From assembly GCF_016817355.1 (NCBI RefSeq), contig NZ_JADOTT010000002.1:304354-368353 (forward strand): a DNA stretch of 64,000 nt, read 5' to 3'. Positions within the stretch are counted from its first letter, which is position 1. Every line of letters begins with the position of its first letter. Shown in pieces: positions 34,567 to 43,891 of this stretch. The position numbers were made by a program, and so were the translations under genes. The notes under the pieces were generated by a model, which was given only the letters and a program-made list of their open reading frames with translations, was not told where the DNA came from and did no database searches. The stretch comes from Maricaulis parjimensis. GTDB taxonomy: Bacteria; Pseudomonadota; Alphaproteobacteria; Caulobacterales; Maricaulaceae.

Positions 34567-36300
34567 CTAGGGTTCTCCGACAATCCCCTCACGGCGCGGA
34601 TCCGCGCCGCCAATCAGGCTGCCATCTTCCAGGCGCCGCACAATGTGCAGGCCGGAAATCTCGCCCCGATTAGCGTCGATGGTGAAACCCATGGCCGTAA
34701 GTTCGGCCAAGATTTCGGCATCCATCCCGTTCTCGATCCGGACCACATCGCCGCGCGCCACCACATTGGGCAGTTCGATGGCCTCTTGCGGGGTCAGGCC
34801 CCAGTCCAGCATGCCGACCAGTGTCTTGGCCGTATAGCCGATGATGGAGGACCCGCCCGGCGAGCCGGTGGCCAGTTCGAATTCGCCCTCTCTGTCGAAC
34901 ACAATGGTGGGTGACATGGAGGAGCGCGGCCGTTTGGACGCTCCCGGAGCATTGGGGACGAGATGACCCTCCGCGTCGAGCGGCGTGCGCGAGAAGTCCG
35001 TCAGCTGGTTGTTGAGCAGGAAGCCGCCGGCCATGCGATGACTGCCGAACACGCTCTCCACCGTCGTCGTCATGGAGACGACATCTCCATCACTGTCAAC
35101 AATCACGAAATGGCTCGTGCCGGGCGAGTCCGGCGTGGCATCCAGGCCAGGCTGGGCCATACCCGGCGGTGTGCCGGGTGTGGCGGTCGGGATCGCCGTG
35201 TCGCGGTCGATCAGGGCCGAGCGGGATTCGATATAGCCCGCATCCAGCAGGCCCTCGGTCGGTACGAAAACCTGGTCGGCATCGCCGACATAGGCATCGC
35301 GGTCGGCATAGGCCAGGCGGCTTGCCTCGATGAAGCGGCGCCAGCCCTCGACCGTGTCCGGGCCGGTGGCCGCCATGTCATAGGGTTCCAGCAGGCCGAG
35401 GATCTCATTGACCGAAATACCGCCCGAGGCCGGCGGCGGGGCGCCACACACACTCCATTCGCGATAGTCGCGGCACAGGGCTTCGCGGCGCACCGGTTGG
35501 TAATTGGCCAGATCCTCAAGGGTCAGCCCGCCCGGACGCGGTTCGGCCTGGACAGCCGCCACAATGGCTTCGGCGATCGGGCCCTCATAGAGCGCGCGCG
35601 GATCGGCTGCGAGTGCCCGCGTCGTGGCGGCATAATCCGGGTTTTGCAGGAGGTGACCGGCGGGCAGGGGCGCACCGTCCTCGGTGAAGAAATACTCGCG
35701 TGTCGCTTCCCACTCATCCAGTGGCGTGCGCGGTGCGACGCCGGCAATCAGGGCTGCGAGGCGGGGCGAGACCTCAAACCCGTTTTCCGCCAGACCCGTG
35801 GCCGCGGTGAAACCGTCCGCCCAGGGCAGTTCGCCATGGTCTTCATGCGCCATGGCCAGCATGGCGACAGCACCGGGTGCCCCGACCGAATGGCCGGAGA
35901 AGACCGCGTCGAAAAAGCCCAGAACACTGCCATCTTCGTCGATGAAGAGATCCGGGCTGGCACTGGCCGGGGCCATTTCGCGTCCGTCATAGACGGTCAC
36001 ATCTCCGCTCTGCGCATCATAATAGAGCATGAAGGCGCCGCCCCCGAGGCCGGAGCTTTGCGGCTCCACAAGGCCGAGAACGGCCTGTACGGCAATGGCC
36101 GCGTCCACCGCATCCCCGCCATTGCGCAGAGCGTCCAGGCCGGCCTCCACAGCCAGCGGGTTCGCGGCCGAGACCATGGCAGGGCCAATTGCTGCCGCCG
36201 CTTCAGGCGAGGCTGGCGCGTCCTCGCTCACCGGGGCCGAGCAGGCCGCCATCGTGAAGCCGGCTGCCAGGAAAGTGGTCGTCAGCAGATTACGCAGCAT
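34567..36300 (-). CDS. ggt: Gamma-glutamyltransferase lipoprotein
   Basis: 577 residues with a lipoprotein signal (LTTTFLAAGFTMAACSAP). The protein has the large-subunit region GLGGGAFMLYYDAQSG and the autoprocessing site before GTSHFVIVDSDGDVVSMTTT, where the Thr becomes the N-terminal nucleophile; a lid-type GGSSIIGYTAKTL follows. It hydrolyses or transfers the gamma-glutamyl group of glutathione in the periplasm. GAGGGG lies upstream of ATG 36300. Confidence 0.92.
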   Translation of the reverse strand: MLRNLLTTTFLAAGFTMAACSAPVSEDAPASPEAAAAIGPAMVSAANPLAVEAGLDALRNGGDAVDAAIAVQAVLGLVEPQSSGLGGGAFMLYYDAQSGDVTVYDGREMAPASASPDLFIDEDGSVLGFFDAVFSGHSVGAPGAVAMLAMAHEDHGELPWADGFTAATGLAENGFEVSPRLAALIAGVAPRTPLDEWEATREYFFTEDGAPLPAGHLLQNPDYAATTRALAADPRALYEGPIAEAIVAAVQAEPRPGGLTLEDLANYQPVRREALCRDYREWSVCGAPPPASGGISVNEILGLLEPYDMAATGPDTVEGWRRFIEASRLAYADRDAYVGDADQVFVPTEGLLDAGYIESRSALIDRDTAIPTATPGTPPGMAQPGLDATPDSPGTSHFVIVDSDGDVVSMTTTVESVFGSHRMAGGFLLNNQLTDFSRTPLDAEGHLVPNAPGASKRPRSSMSPTIVFDREGEFELATGSPGGSSIIGYTAKTLVGMLDWGLTPQEAIELPNVVARGDVVRIENGMDAEILAELTAMGFTIDANRGEISGLHIVRRLEDGSLIGGADPRREGIVGEP

Positions 36301-36367
36301 GTTACTTGCCCCTCGAAAAACTCCGGTCACGATAAAGGTGACATTGGCCAGAGGTAAGGGGGCGCGC

Positions 36368-37366
36368 ATGGCTTCGCCAGGGAAAAGCAACAGTTTGACC
36401 GATATTGAGGGCCTGTTGATCGGTCAGGCAGCAGATATGCGCGTGAAAACCGGCGTGACAGTCATCCTGCCGCAAGAGCGGGCTGTGTGTGCCGTTGACG
36501 TCCGCGGTGGCGGGCCGGGCACGCGGGAGACCGATGCGCTGGCCTCCCACACGCTGGTCGATGCCGTGGATGCGGTCGTCCTGTCGGGCGGTTCCTCCTA
36601 CGGCCTTGCTGCCGCCGATGGTGTCGCCGCAGCGCTGGGCGCACGCGGCCAGGGCTTCGCCCTGATGGACCTGCCCGGCGTGCCGCCATCACCTGTCGTG
36701 CCGTCCGCCATCCTCTATGACCTGGCCAATGGCGGTGACAAGCAATGGGGCGACACGCCGCCCTATCGCCAATTGGGACGCGACGCGCTGGACATGGCCA
36801 GCCAGGCCGTGGCGCTCGGCAAGGCTGGCGCTGGCTATGGCGCGCGGGCCGGTGCACATCCGGGCGGGACCGGTACGGCCTCGCTCTTCCTGAACAATGG
36901 TCTGGGCGTGGCGGCGCTGGTTTGCGTGAACTCTTTCGGCTCGGTGACCCTGCCCGGCGCGGATGATGTCTACTGGTCCTGGCCGATGGAGATTGATGGC
37001 GAGTTCGGCGGAGCCCGTCCGCCGCAGGACTGGAGCATGGAACCGGATGATTGGGGCGCAGCCAAAATCAATCCGGGCGCTCGCGAGAATACCACGATCG
37101 CGCTGATCGCCACCAATGCGACGCTGACGCCGGCCCAGGCCCAGCGGCTCGCCATCATGGCCCAGGACGGTCTGGCCCGGGCCATCCGCCCGATCCACAC
37201 TCCGTTCGATGGCGATGTCGTCTTTGCGCTCTCGACCGCGAAAGCGCCGCTGGGTGATGCGCCGGAGCGGACGCTGGCCGAGCTGGGCAATGCAGCCGCC
37301 GACACGCTGGCACGTGCGGTGGCGCGGGGTGTCCATGCGGCTCGCAGCCAGGCAGATGACACGTAA
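36368..37366 (+). CDS. P1-family peptidase (DmpA/aminopeptidase-D-esterase-like)
   Basis: 332 residues. Family features: N-terminal LTDIEGLLIGQAADMRVKTG, GSSYGLAAADGVAAAL, and RENTTIALIATNATLTPAQA, where the expected self-cleavage leaves Thr after Asn. The C-terminal segment IRPIHTPFDGDVVFALSTAK is also typical. P1 enzymes release N-terminal L- or D-residues from short peptides. ATG 36368 is preceded by GGTAAGGGGG. It diverges from the gamma-glutamyltransferase gene, so both may serve peptide or glutathione turnover. Confidence 0.88.
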   Translation: MASPGKSNSLTDIEGLLIGQAADMRVKTGVTVILPQERAVCAVDVRGGGPGTRETDALASHTLVDAVDAVVLSGGSSYGLAAADGVAAALGARGQGFALMDLPGVPPSPVVPSAILYDLANGGDKQWGDTPPYRQLGRDALDMASQAVALGKAGAGYGARAGAHPGGTGTASLFLNNGLGVAALVCVNSFGSVTLPGADDVYWSWPMEIDGEFGGARPPQDWSMEPDDWGAAKINPGARENTTIALIATNATLTPAQAQRLAIMAQDGLARAIRPIHTPFDGDVVFALSTAKAPLGDAPERTLAELGNAAADTLARAVARGVHAARSQADDT

Positions 37367-37480
37367 ATCCGGCGCGCTGCACAAGGGCGTGCAATTGCCG
37401 CATTCAGGCACTTGCTTTGTTCAAAAGGCGCGGTTAGGTTCCGCGCCTCTTCGGGGCTGAGACCTCGAAGCCTACGGCCT

Positions 37481-37557
37481 GCACCGGTAGCTCAGCTGGA
37501 TAGAGCACCAGACTACGAATCTGGGGGTCGGGAGTTCGAATCTTCCCCGGTGCGCCA
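37481..37557 (+). tRNA. tRNA-Arg (anticodon ACG)
   Basis: The gene starts GCACCGGTAGCTCAG, has an anticodon loop CTACGAA (anticodon ACG, read as ICG), TTCGAAT T-loop, acceptor CCGGTGC, discriminator G and encoded CCA. All arms pair. A T-run (ATTTTTCTCTC) follows immediately and may terminate transcription. Confidence 0.95.
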
Positions 37558-38154
37558 TTTTTCTCTCTCAAGATAGTTCGCTTCGCTTACGTCCCTGATG
37601 GGTCGGCTTGACCGGTCTCTGAAGGCTTAAGCGTATTCCCGTACCGTGCGTCTGCCCCCTGCGAATGTTGGAGCAATCCGGCATTCATCGTGCCCAGGCG
37701 GGCGTTCACCGACAGGATCTGCACTTGTCGCGGGCGCTGGTGGTTGATCGCAATGTCATGGCGAGGCAGCCGCGGATCGCCTTGAATGACCCTGTGGCCG
37801 CTCCACGAATTCGGCCATATGCGTGGTTTCCTTCGGCTGTATCCCTCCGAGTAAGGCCCGCATGGCTTGGCGGTCGAAAGACCGGCAGCATCCCGATGCG
37901 GCGGTGTTCACGTCACCGCCGCATCATTTGCTCATAATCTAAAACCTCCCAAACCTGCCTGATTGCGGATCTTCCTGCAGGGGCAGTGAAATCGTGTGAT
38001 TGCGAACATGGTTCAGGGGTGTTTACCCCCGTTTCTGCAATAAAATATGCAAGTTCAAAGAGTTACCTGAGGTGGTGTTGAAAGGAATGGTTAAGCCTGT
38101 CGACGGATGACGGGGCATCGGACGCAAGTGCCCCCGAACTGAAAGGCTGATCCC
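37558..38154. other. 597-bp gap after tRNA-Arg(ACG) without a supported gene
   Basis: Open frames exist (37665-37937 plus; about 108 codons minus over 37588-37915), but none shows a known family, ribosome site or the GC-rich third positions of neighbours. The last 200 bp are the chemoreceptor leader, with a small hairpin GGGGT-GTTT-ACCCC at 38016-38029 and AT-rich sequence near 38041. The middle part could be a decayed gene. Confidence 0.45.
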
Positions 38155-39828
38155 ATGTCCAATTTTCTCGACCGCCTGTCTTTGAAGGCCAGGCTAAACC
38201 TTCTCGCCATCGCCTCCGTATCGCTCATGCTGGCTTATGTCGGTGTGAACACGATGGTCCGTGGTTCGATCGACCGGATCGAGGTGGAAGCCCAGGAAGC
38301 CACGATGAGCCTGATCGCGGCCAATTCCGCGGAAAAGGATCTGGCCTCGCTGTTGCGCGACACCTATCTGATGGCGGCTCAGCCGACGGCGGAACGCGTT
38401 GAGGCCGCAGAGGGCAATCTGACCGATTTCGGCGCGTCCCTGGATGAAGCGGAAGGCATCGTCCACAAGCCGGCCTATCGGGCGACCCTGCAGGACATGC
38501 AGCAGGATTTTCTCGGACTCAGCCGTCTGATGCTTGACTATACGGCCGCCGCGGCGTCTCGCACCGACGCAGAGACTGCGCGCTTTGTTGATGCACTCGC
38601 CGAATATGATGATCGCCTGGACACGGCCGTGGAAACAGTGCGGGACGGTTCACGTGCGGATCTCGAGCAGGCCTGGGATGAGCTTGACCGTCTCGGCCAG
38701 ATTACCTTCTGGATCGCGATTGCCGCTGTGATCCTGACGGCGGCCGGCCTTTTCCTCCTGACCCGTATCATTGGTGGCACGATCCGGGCCGCTATCGAGA
38801 CTGTCATGGAGGTCGTGGGCGCACTGGCCGGCGGCCGGCGTGGCATGGATATCCCGGGCACGGAACGCAAGGATGAGTTCGGCGCTCTGGCGCGCTCGAT
38901 CACGACCCTGCATGACGCGCTCAAATCTGCCGACGAGATGCGGGCCCGCGAAGTCGAGGAAGCCAAATCCAAGGCCGAGCGTCAGGCACGGACCGAAGAG
39001 GCCGTGGTGCATTTCGAACAGGTGTCGACCGAGCTTCTCGCCAGCGTTATGGCAGCCTCGGAACAGCTTTCCGCGTCGGCCTCCCAGATGCAGTCCACCT
39101 CCGGTGAGGCGGCGACAGCGTCCGGCTCTGCCCGGGAAGCAGCCGGTCATGCGGCATCCAGTGTTCAGGCCGTGGCTGCGGCTTCCGAAGAACTGGCAGC
39201 TTCGATCAGCGAAGTTTCCACCCAGGTGACCCGCACCAGCGAGCTGTCCCAACAGGCCGGCCAGGAAACCTCCAACAGCGTGGATGTGATCCAGGACCTG
39301 GCCCAGTCGGCCTCGGCGATCGGTGAGATCATCGACCTCATCGAGACGATTGCCAGCCAGACCAATCTGCTTGCGCTGAACGCGACGATCGAAGCAGCCC
39401 GCGCCGGCGAAGCCGGCAAGGGCTTTGCGGTCGTGGCCTCGGAAGTGAAAGCGCTGGCCGAACAGACCACGCAGGCCACGCAGCAGATTGCCGAGCGAGT
39501 CTCGGGGATCCAGTCGGCGACGGATGAATGTACGGCTTCGGCGGCCAAGGCCCTGGAAGCGGTGAACCAGCTGGGCGAGCTGGCCGTGGCTTCGGCCTCT
39601 GCCATCGAACAGCAGCGTGTGGCGACGTCGGAAATCGCGGAGTCCGCGCAGCGTGCCCAGGATGGTACAACCTCTGCGGCGGATGATGTGGATCGTGTGG
39701 CCTCCTTCACCAGCCAGACCGATTCCGTGTCGCGTTCCGTTCTTGATGCCGCTTCGGAAATGTCGACGCGCCACAAGGCGTGGAAGACCGAGTTCGAACA
39801 ATTCCTCGATAGCATTCGGGCGGCCTAA
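38155..39828 (+). CDS. Methyl-accepting chemotaxis protein
   Basis: 557 residues. TM1 lies near residues 14-34, a helical periplasmic domain of about 145 residues follows, TM2 is near 183-203, then HAMP with [20 protein letters not shown]. The cytoplasmic hairpin tip is [20 protein letters not shown] and [20 protein letters not shown]. No NWETF-like CheR-docking pentapeptide is at the C-terminus. The ligand is unknown. It is followed 20 bp later by a porin gene, which may be coupled. Confidence 0.93.
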   Translation: MSNFLDRLSLKARLNLLAIASVSLMLAYVGVNTMVRGSIDRIEVEAQEATMSLIAANSAEKDLASLLRDTYLMAAQPTAERVEAAEGNLTDFGASLDEAEGIVHKPAYRATLQDMQQDFLGLSRLMLDYTAAAASRTDAETARFVDALAEYDDRLDTAVETVRDGSRADLEQAWDELDRLGQITFWIAIAAVILTAAGLFLLTRIIGGTIRAAIETVMEVVGALAGGRRGMDIPGTERKDEFGALARSITTLHDALKSADEMRAREVEEAKSKAERQARTEEAVVHFEQVSTELLASVMAASEQLSASASQMQSTSGEAATASGSAREAAGHAASSVQAVAAASEELAASISEVSTQVTRTSELSQQAGQETSNSVDVIQDLAQSASAIGEIIDLIETIASQTNLLALNATIEAARAGEAGKGFAVVASEVKALAEQTTQATQQIAERVSGIQSATDECTASAAKALEAVNQLGELAVASASAIEQQRVATSEIAESAQRAQDGTTSAADDVDRVASFTSQTDSVSRSVLDAASEMSTRHKAWKTEFEQFLDSIRAA

Positions 39829-39848
39829 GGCGTCCACAGGAGATGATG

Positions 39849-41066
39849 ATGAAACCCCAACACCTTCTGCTGGCCTCTGCCGGCCTGATGATGGCTTTCC
39901 CGGCTGCGACTCTCGCCGATGGCGAAAACGGGACTGTCTTCCTTGATATGCGTGCGCGCTATGAGAATGCCGACCAGGACGGCAAGCTGGGCGCGGACGC
40001 GACCACGCTGCGGACCCGGCTGGGCTGGCGTTCGCCGGACTGGAACGGGTTCACCTTCCTGGGTGAAGTCGAGAATGTCGTCGCCCTGGACGGGGATGAT
40101 GACTATAATTCGGGGCTCAACGGCCTGTCCCAGTACACGTCTATTTCTGATGGGGCCTTCACCGAGCTGAACCGGCTTCAGGCGAGCTATGCCTTCAATG
40201 AGCACGTGTCCGTGACGGTCGGTCGCCAGTATCTGGATCTGGATGATGGGCGTTTCGTGGCTTCGGCCGGGCACCGCCAGGACAAGAACTCGCACGACGC
40301 CTTGCGCGTCGATTATACCCGCGGCGACTGGCGTGCGACCTATGTCTATCATGACCAGATCAATCGCGGTCCGGGCGATGATTCCAACTGGGACAGCGAC
40401 AGCCATCTCTTCAATGTCCGCTATGCTGTGGCGCCGGCGCTCACCGTGTCGGGCTTTCTCTACCTGATCGACATCACAGAGCCGGGCCGTGGCGAGCGTT
40501 CCAACCAGACCTGGGGCGGCCGGATGAATGGTGGCATCGAGCATGGCGATTATGAAATCGACTATGCCGTCATGTTCTCGCGTCAGCAGGACTATGGGTC
40601 CGCGACCACGGATTTTGACCTCGGCCTGATCTCGACCGATTTCTCGGTGTCACGCGGCGGCGCTGAGTTTGCTGTCGGCTATGACATTGTTGAAGGCAAT
40701 GGCTCGACCGGCGTGTCCAACCCGCTGGGCAAGAATCACGGCGTGCTGGGCTGGGCCGATGCCTTCTCCGGTGGTGGCCGTCAGGGCACGGTCGATGGTG
40801 TCGAGGATTTCAATGTCATGGCCAGCTACGGGCTGGGCTGGGAAAGCGGCTGGCTGCGCGGTCTGGAAACCGGCGTGCGCTACCATGATTTCTCGTCCGA
40901 GCGTCTGGGTGATGATCTGGGTGAAGAATGGGATGCCTTCATCACCGCGGAATTCCCGGGTGGGTTCGAACTGTCCTGGCAGTTCGCGGACTATGACGGT
41001 CCGGACGTGGCGCCGGCCCCGGCGGATCGCGTCAAGAACTGGATCATTCTGAGCTATTCGCGCTGA
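39849..41066 (+). CDS. Alginate-export-family outer membrane porin
   Basis: 405 residues with a signal peptide (LLLASAGLMMAFPAATLA). Alternating beta-strand pattern ends in aromatic FADYDG and ILSYSR, as outer membrane barrels do; FLDMRARYENADQDG, TLRTRLGWRSPDWNGF and VGRQYLDLDDGRFV match the alginate export porin family, which also includes general anion or sugar porins. AGGAG ends 6 bp before ATG 39849; ATGs at 39843 and 39846 are also in frame. Substrate unknown. Confidence 0.8.
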   Translation: MKPQHLLLASAGLMMAFPAATLADGENGTVFLDMRARYENADQDGKLGADATTLRTRLGWRSPDWNGFTFLGEVENVVALDGDDDYNSGLNGLSQYTSISDGAFTELNRLQASYAFNEHVSVTVGRQYLDLDDGRFVASAGHRQDKNSHDALRVDYTRGDWRATYVYHDQINRGPGDDSNWDSDSHLFNVRYAVAPALTVSGFLYLIDITEPGRGERSNQTWGGRMNGGIEHGDYEIDYAVMFSRQQDYGSATTDFDLGLISTDFSVSRGGAEFAVGYDIVEGNGSTGVSNPLGKNHGVLGWADAFSGGGRQGTVDGVEDFNVMASYGLGWESGWLRGLETGVRYHDFSSERLGDDLGEEWDAFITAEFPGGFELSWQFADYDGPDVAPAPADRVKNWIILSYSR

Positions 41067-41091
41067 CCCCGGTCAGTGTCGCATTGGGCGG

Positions 41092-41124
41092 AAAAAGGCG
41101 TGCCGGAGACCGGCACGCCTTTTT
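41092..41124. terminator. Bidirectional terminator shared by the porin and the DJ-1-like gene
   Basis: A perfect 15-bp stem (41092-41106 with 41110-41124) has a 3-base loop and A5/T5 ends, so it can stop both convergent transcripts. Confidence 0.85.
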
Positions 41125-41148
41125 TCTTTGTTCCGATAGTGGGGCCAA

Positions 41149-41649
41149 TCAGGCGTTGGCAGCCGCAGGCAGGCCGCGCTCGGCGTCGAGGCGCTCGCCG
41201 ATTGCGTTGAGGATCTTCCAGTCGGCATCTTCATCGGTGATCTGGTAGAGCTGGCCGTTGACCAAAGCCGAGGCCGTCTGCTCGGCGGGGGCGTCATTGC
41301 CGACCAGGGCCGAAATGATGCCGGCGCTGCCGGTCAGGGCGATGACGGGTTTGCCTGCTTCCATGAAGCGGCGGGCCAGGCCGCTGGCGCTATCGGCCAG
41401 CTTCGCGGCGCCTTCCATCAGGATGAGCGCATCATGTCCGGCAGGGTCCACATTCTCCGTCTGTTCGGCGACGGCAAAGTTCAATTCAGCCTGTCCGTTA
41501 TAGCCCCGCAGGAGGGCGTGCTGGTCAGACACGAGGACGGCGCGGCGGTTGGAGCGCTGCAGGGCCTCGGTCGTGGTTTGCATCTGGCGAACATTGACGG
41601 CTTCGGCGACGAAAGTGGCGACCCGGCTCGGGCGATGGCGATGTCTCAT
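41149..41649 (-). CDS. DJ-1/PfpI-like protein without the active Cys
   Basis: 166 residues. RRAVLVSD, HDALILMEGAAKL and FMEAGKPVIALTGSAGIISA follow the DJ-1/PfpI strand-helix order, but the elbow that normally reads A-I-C-H-A has Thr106-Gly107 in the Cys-His places. It is therefore unlikely to act as a cysteine hydrolase or glyoxalase, and may be a structural or regulatory relative. It could start at Met 41583 instead. Family assignment is by pattern only and moderately uncertain. Confidence 0.5.
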   Translation of the reverse strand: MRHRHRPSRVATFVAEAVNVRQMQTTTEALQRSNRRAVLVSDQHALLRGYNGQAELNFAVAEQTENVDPAGHDALILMEGAAKLADSASGLARRFMEAGKPVIALTGSAGIISALVGNDAPAEQTASALVNGQLYQITDEDADWKILNAIGERLDAERGLPAAANA

Positions 41650-41900
41650 ACTGTTTGGCTAACTCCGTTTCAGCGTGCAGCCCGGGTGGGCTGTCTAATC
41701 GAGTGAGCCAAGAGGGATAGAGTTTTTCAGGAGAGAATCAAGGTTGCCCGCTGAATATGTAATAAAATCCCGCGCATTCGAATTGTTCATTCGAGGAAAC
41801 TTGCGAAATTTAGGGGAAGATTACATAAATTTATTTTGCTGGAGTTCCCCGAATTCTCATTCGGTATTTCAAAGCAGTTTAAGTCCAGCGCGGTTAAGCG
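41650..41900. other. 250-bp gap with a locally AT-rich part
   Basis: From about 41740 to 41880 the sequence is much richer in A and T than its surroundings (for example ATTACATAAATTTATTTTG), with repeated ATTCG motifs (ATTCGAATTGTTCATTCGAG). A CAGCCC-GGGT-GGGCTG hairpin lies near 41681-41696. No open frame with coding character is seen. It may hold promoters for the DJ-1-like gene or a remnant. Confidence 0.5.
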
Positions 41901-43259
41901 CTAGCGCTCCCAGTAATTCTCATCATCGTCTTCATCCTCGTCTTGCGTGGACGATGCCGGAGCCGGAGCGTCCGGGTCTTCCTCACTGGCCAGTTCGGTC
42001 AGGTCATAGACGGCGACACTGGTGGCGGAGATGGGTTCGAAATCGGATTTGTCGGCGTCGTTCACCGGTGCCTTGTCGCCGCGGCGGTAGAGCATGGCCC
42101 CGAACAGGGCGAAGAGAATGATGGAGGCATAGAGAAAGAGCCCCGACGGCCCGATCAGCGCCATGACAACGCCGGCAATGACGGGACCGATCATCGTGCC
42201 CAGCCCGTACATGGTCAGGATGCCGGACATCATATTGGTCGCCTGGCCTTCCGGCGCGCGGTCGGCCGCATGGGCGACGGCTATGCCGTAATAGGATTGC
42301 GCTCCGGCGCCCCACAGGCCGGCGACGGCGAAGATCAGCATGACGGGCAGCACGCCTGAGAAGAGGCCCAGTCCCAGGGCTGAAACGCCTGCCACCAGGG
42401 CGAGGCCTGCAATCACGACACGCCGGTCCATCCGGTCGGACAGCATGCCCGCTGGCCATTGTGCCAGAACCGATCCACCGACCAGGAAGGCGTTGAACAG
42501 GGCGGCGGTCTGCGTCACCGAAACGGTTTCCATACCCCCGACAAAGACCGCATAGAGCTGCATGACGGGGCCATTGACCATGCCGGCCGCGAAGGCGGCA
42601 ATGATCGCCGACGGGGCGATCTGGAAAACCTTGCGCGGTCCGAAACTCTCCGAAGTGGGCGGGGCGGGCTGGGCGCGATTGGTCGCGGCTGCCGGGATCA
42701 GACTGGCCGTGTAGAGCGCGGCGACGACGAGGAAGCCGGCGGCAACACCGGGCTCAATGCCCGCCACCAGGAAGGGACCGATGATGAAGCCGATTTTCGC
42801 GGAAACGAGGTAGAAGGCGAGAATGGCACCGCGGCGCTCTGGCGGGGCGGAATCGGCAACCCAGCTTTCACCGGCGGCGAGGAAGCTGGCGACACACAGA
42901 CCCATGATGAATTGCATGACCAGCCACCAGGCCGTCGCCGACGACAGGTAGAGCGCGGCGACAGCGATGGAGGTTGCGGCGGCGAAACCGGCAATGGCGC
43001 GGATATGCCCGATCCGGGCAATTTCCCGGGGGGCGAGCGTCGCGCCCAGCAGGAAGCCGGTGGCATAACCGGCCACGATGATACCGATCTTCAAAGAGGA
43101 GGCGCCCTGGCTGATCAGGGAGAGCGGACCGACCACGGAGAGCGCGCCGGCTGCCATCTGCAGCAGGGCCAGGGCCGCCACGACAGCCGCGACATTGCGA
43201 TAGCTTTCGGAGGCGCTGTGGGGCGCGCCGGAGCGGGGCTCTTGCGAAAAATCAGTCAT
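41901..43259 (-). CDS. MFS transporter
   Basis: 452 residues, about twelve transmembrane helices, with an MFS A-motif-like region (GFLLGATLAPREIARIGHIR) and a second cytoplasmic LSDRMDRRVVIAGLAL in the C-terminal half. The C-terminal tail is acidic (DEDEDDDENYWER). It resembles the YcaD group of putative transporters. Substrate unknown. The gene next upstream on the same strand is an Lrp regulator. Confidence 0.85.
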   Translation of the reverse strand: MTDFSQEPRSGAPHSASESYRNVAAVVAALALLQMAAGALSVVGPLSLISQGASSLKIGIIVAGYATGFLLGATLAPREIARIGHIRAIAGFAAATSIAVAALYLSSATAWWLVMQFIMGLCVASFLAAGESWVADSAPPERRGAILAFYLVSAKIGFIIGPFLVAGIEPGVAAGFLVVAALYTASLIPAAATNRAQPAPPTSESFGPRKVFQIAPSAIIAAFAAGMVNGPVMQLYAVFVGGMETVSVTQTAALFNAFLVGGSVLAQWPAGMLSDRMDRRVVIAGLALVAGVSALGLGLFSGVLPVMLIFAVAGLWGAGAQSYYGIAVAHAADRAPEGQATNMMSGILTMYGLGTMIGPVIAGVVMALIGPSGLFLYASIILFALFGAMLYRRGDKAPVNDADKSDFEPISATSVAVYDLTELASEEDPDAPAPASSTQDEDEDDDENYWER

Positions 43260-43336
43260 GAATCCCGTACGGTTATAGGTGGCCGGTGCGGTCAGCTTCA
43301 CGCATCACTGCCGGGCATGCAACCGTCCGGCATGGG

Positions 43337-43792
43337 CTAGACCGGCAATTCCGTGGTGTTCTTGATGGCTTCCATGGCGAAGCTGGCGGAGACATCGGAC
43401 AGGGGCGCGATCGCGATCAGCTTCTTGTAGACGGCATCATAGGCTTTCACGTCCGGCAGGCAGAGCTTGATGAGATAATCGATGTCGCCACTGAGCCGGT
43501 AGAATTCGATGACTTCCGGCATGCGCCTCACACCTTCGGCAAAACGCGACAGCCATTCCGCATCGTGCTGACTGGTGCGCACCGTGATGAAAAGCGTGGC
43601 TTGCAGGCCCAATTCCTCCGGGTCCAGCAGGGCGACATGCTTGCGGATGATCCCGACATCGGCGAGGCGTTTGAGGCGGCGGGCCGTCGGGGTCGCCGAC
43701 AGGCCGATCAGGTCAGCCAGTTGCTGAACGGTCCGGTCTGAATCGCTCTGAACCGCGCGCAAAAGCCGGATATCATAGTTATCAAGCTCCAT
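43337..43792 (-). CDS. Lrp/AsnC family transcriptional regulator
   Basis: 151 residues. N-terminal winged-HTH (DNYDIRLLRAVQSDSDRTVQ, then GLSATPTARRLKRL), C-terminal RAM domain (VIEFYRLSGDIDYLIKLCLP). Lrp/AsnC proteins sense amino acids and usually regulate a divergent gene. Here the divergent gene is a class V aminotransferase-fold enzyme 99 bp away, a strong candidate target; the MFS gene downstream could be a second. Confidence 0.92.
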   Translation of the reverse strand: MELDNYDIRLLRAVQSDSDRTVQQLADLIGLSATPTARRLKRLADVGIIRKHVALLDPEELGLQATLFITVRTSQHDAEWLSRFAEGVRRMPEVIEFYRLSGDIDYLIKLCLPDVKAYDAVYKKLIAIAPLSDVSASFAMEAIKNTTELPV

Positions 43793-43891
43793 GGCGTGGC
43801 AGGATAGTAGTGATTTTCGCCATCGTCACGGGGAAACTGTAGCGATATTTGGTGATTATCTCCGCCGGCTTCGTGCTTTTCTGTGCAAACC

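Noticed and set aside
37588-37915. Possible integrase or chemoreceptor remnant next to tRNA-Arg(ACG).
   Set aside because: No catalytic residues of a tyrosine recombinase are visible, and the receptor-like similarity is a few residues only; kept as a low-interest finding, not a pseudogene call.
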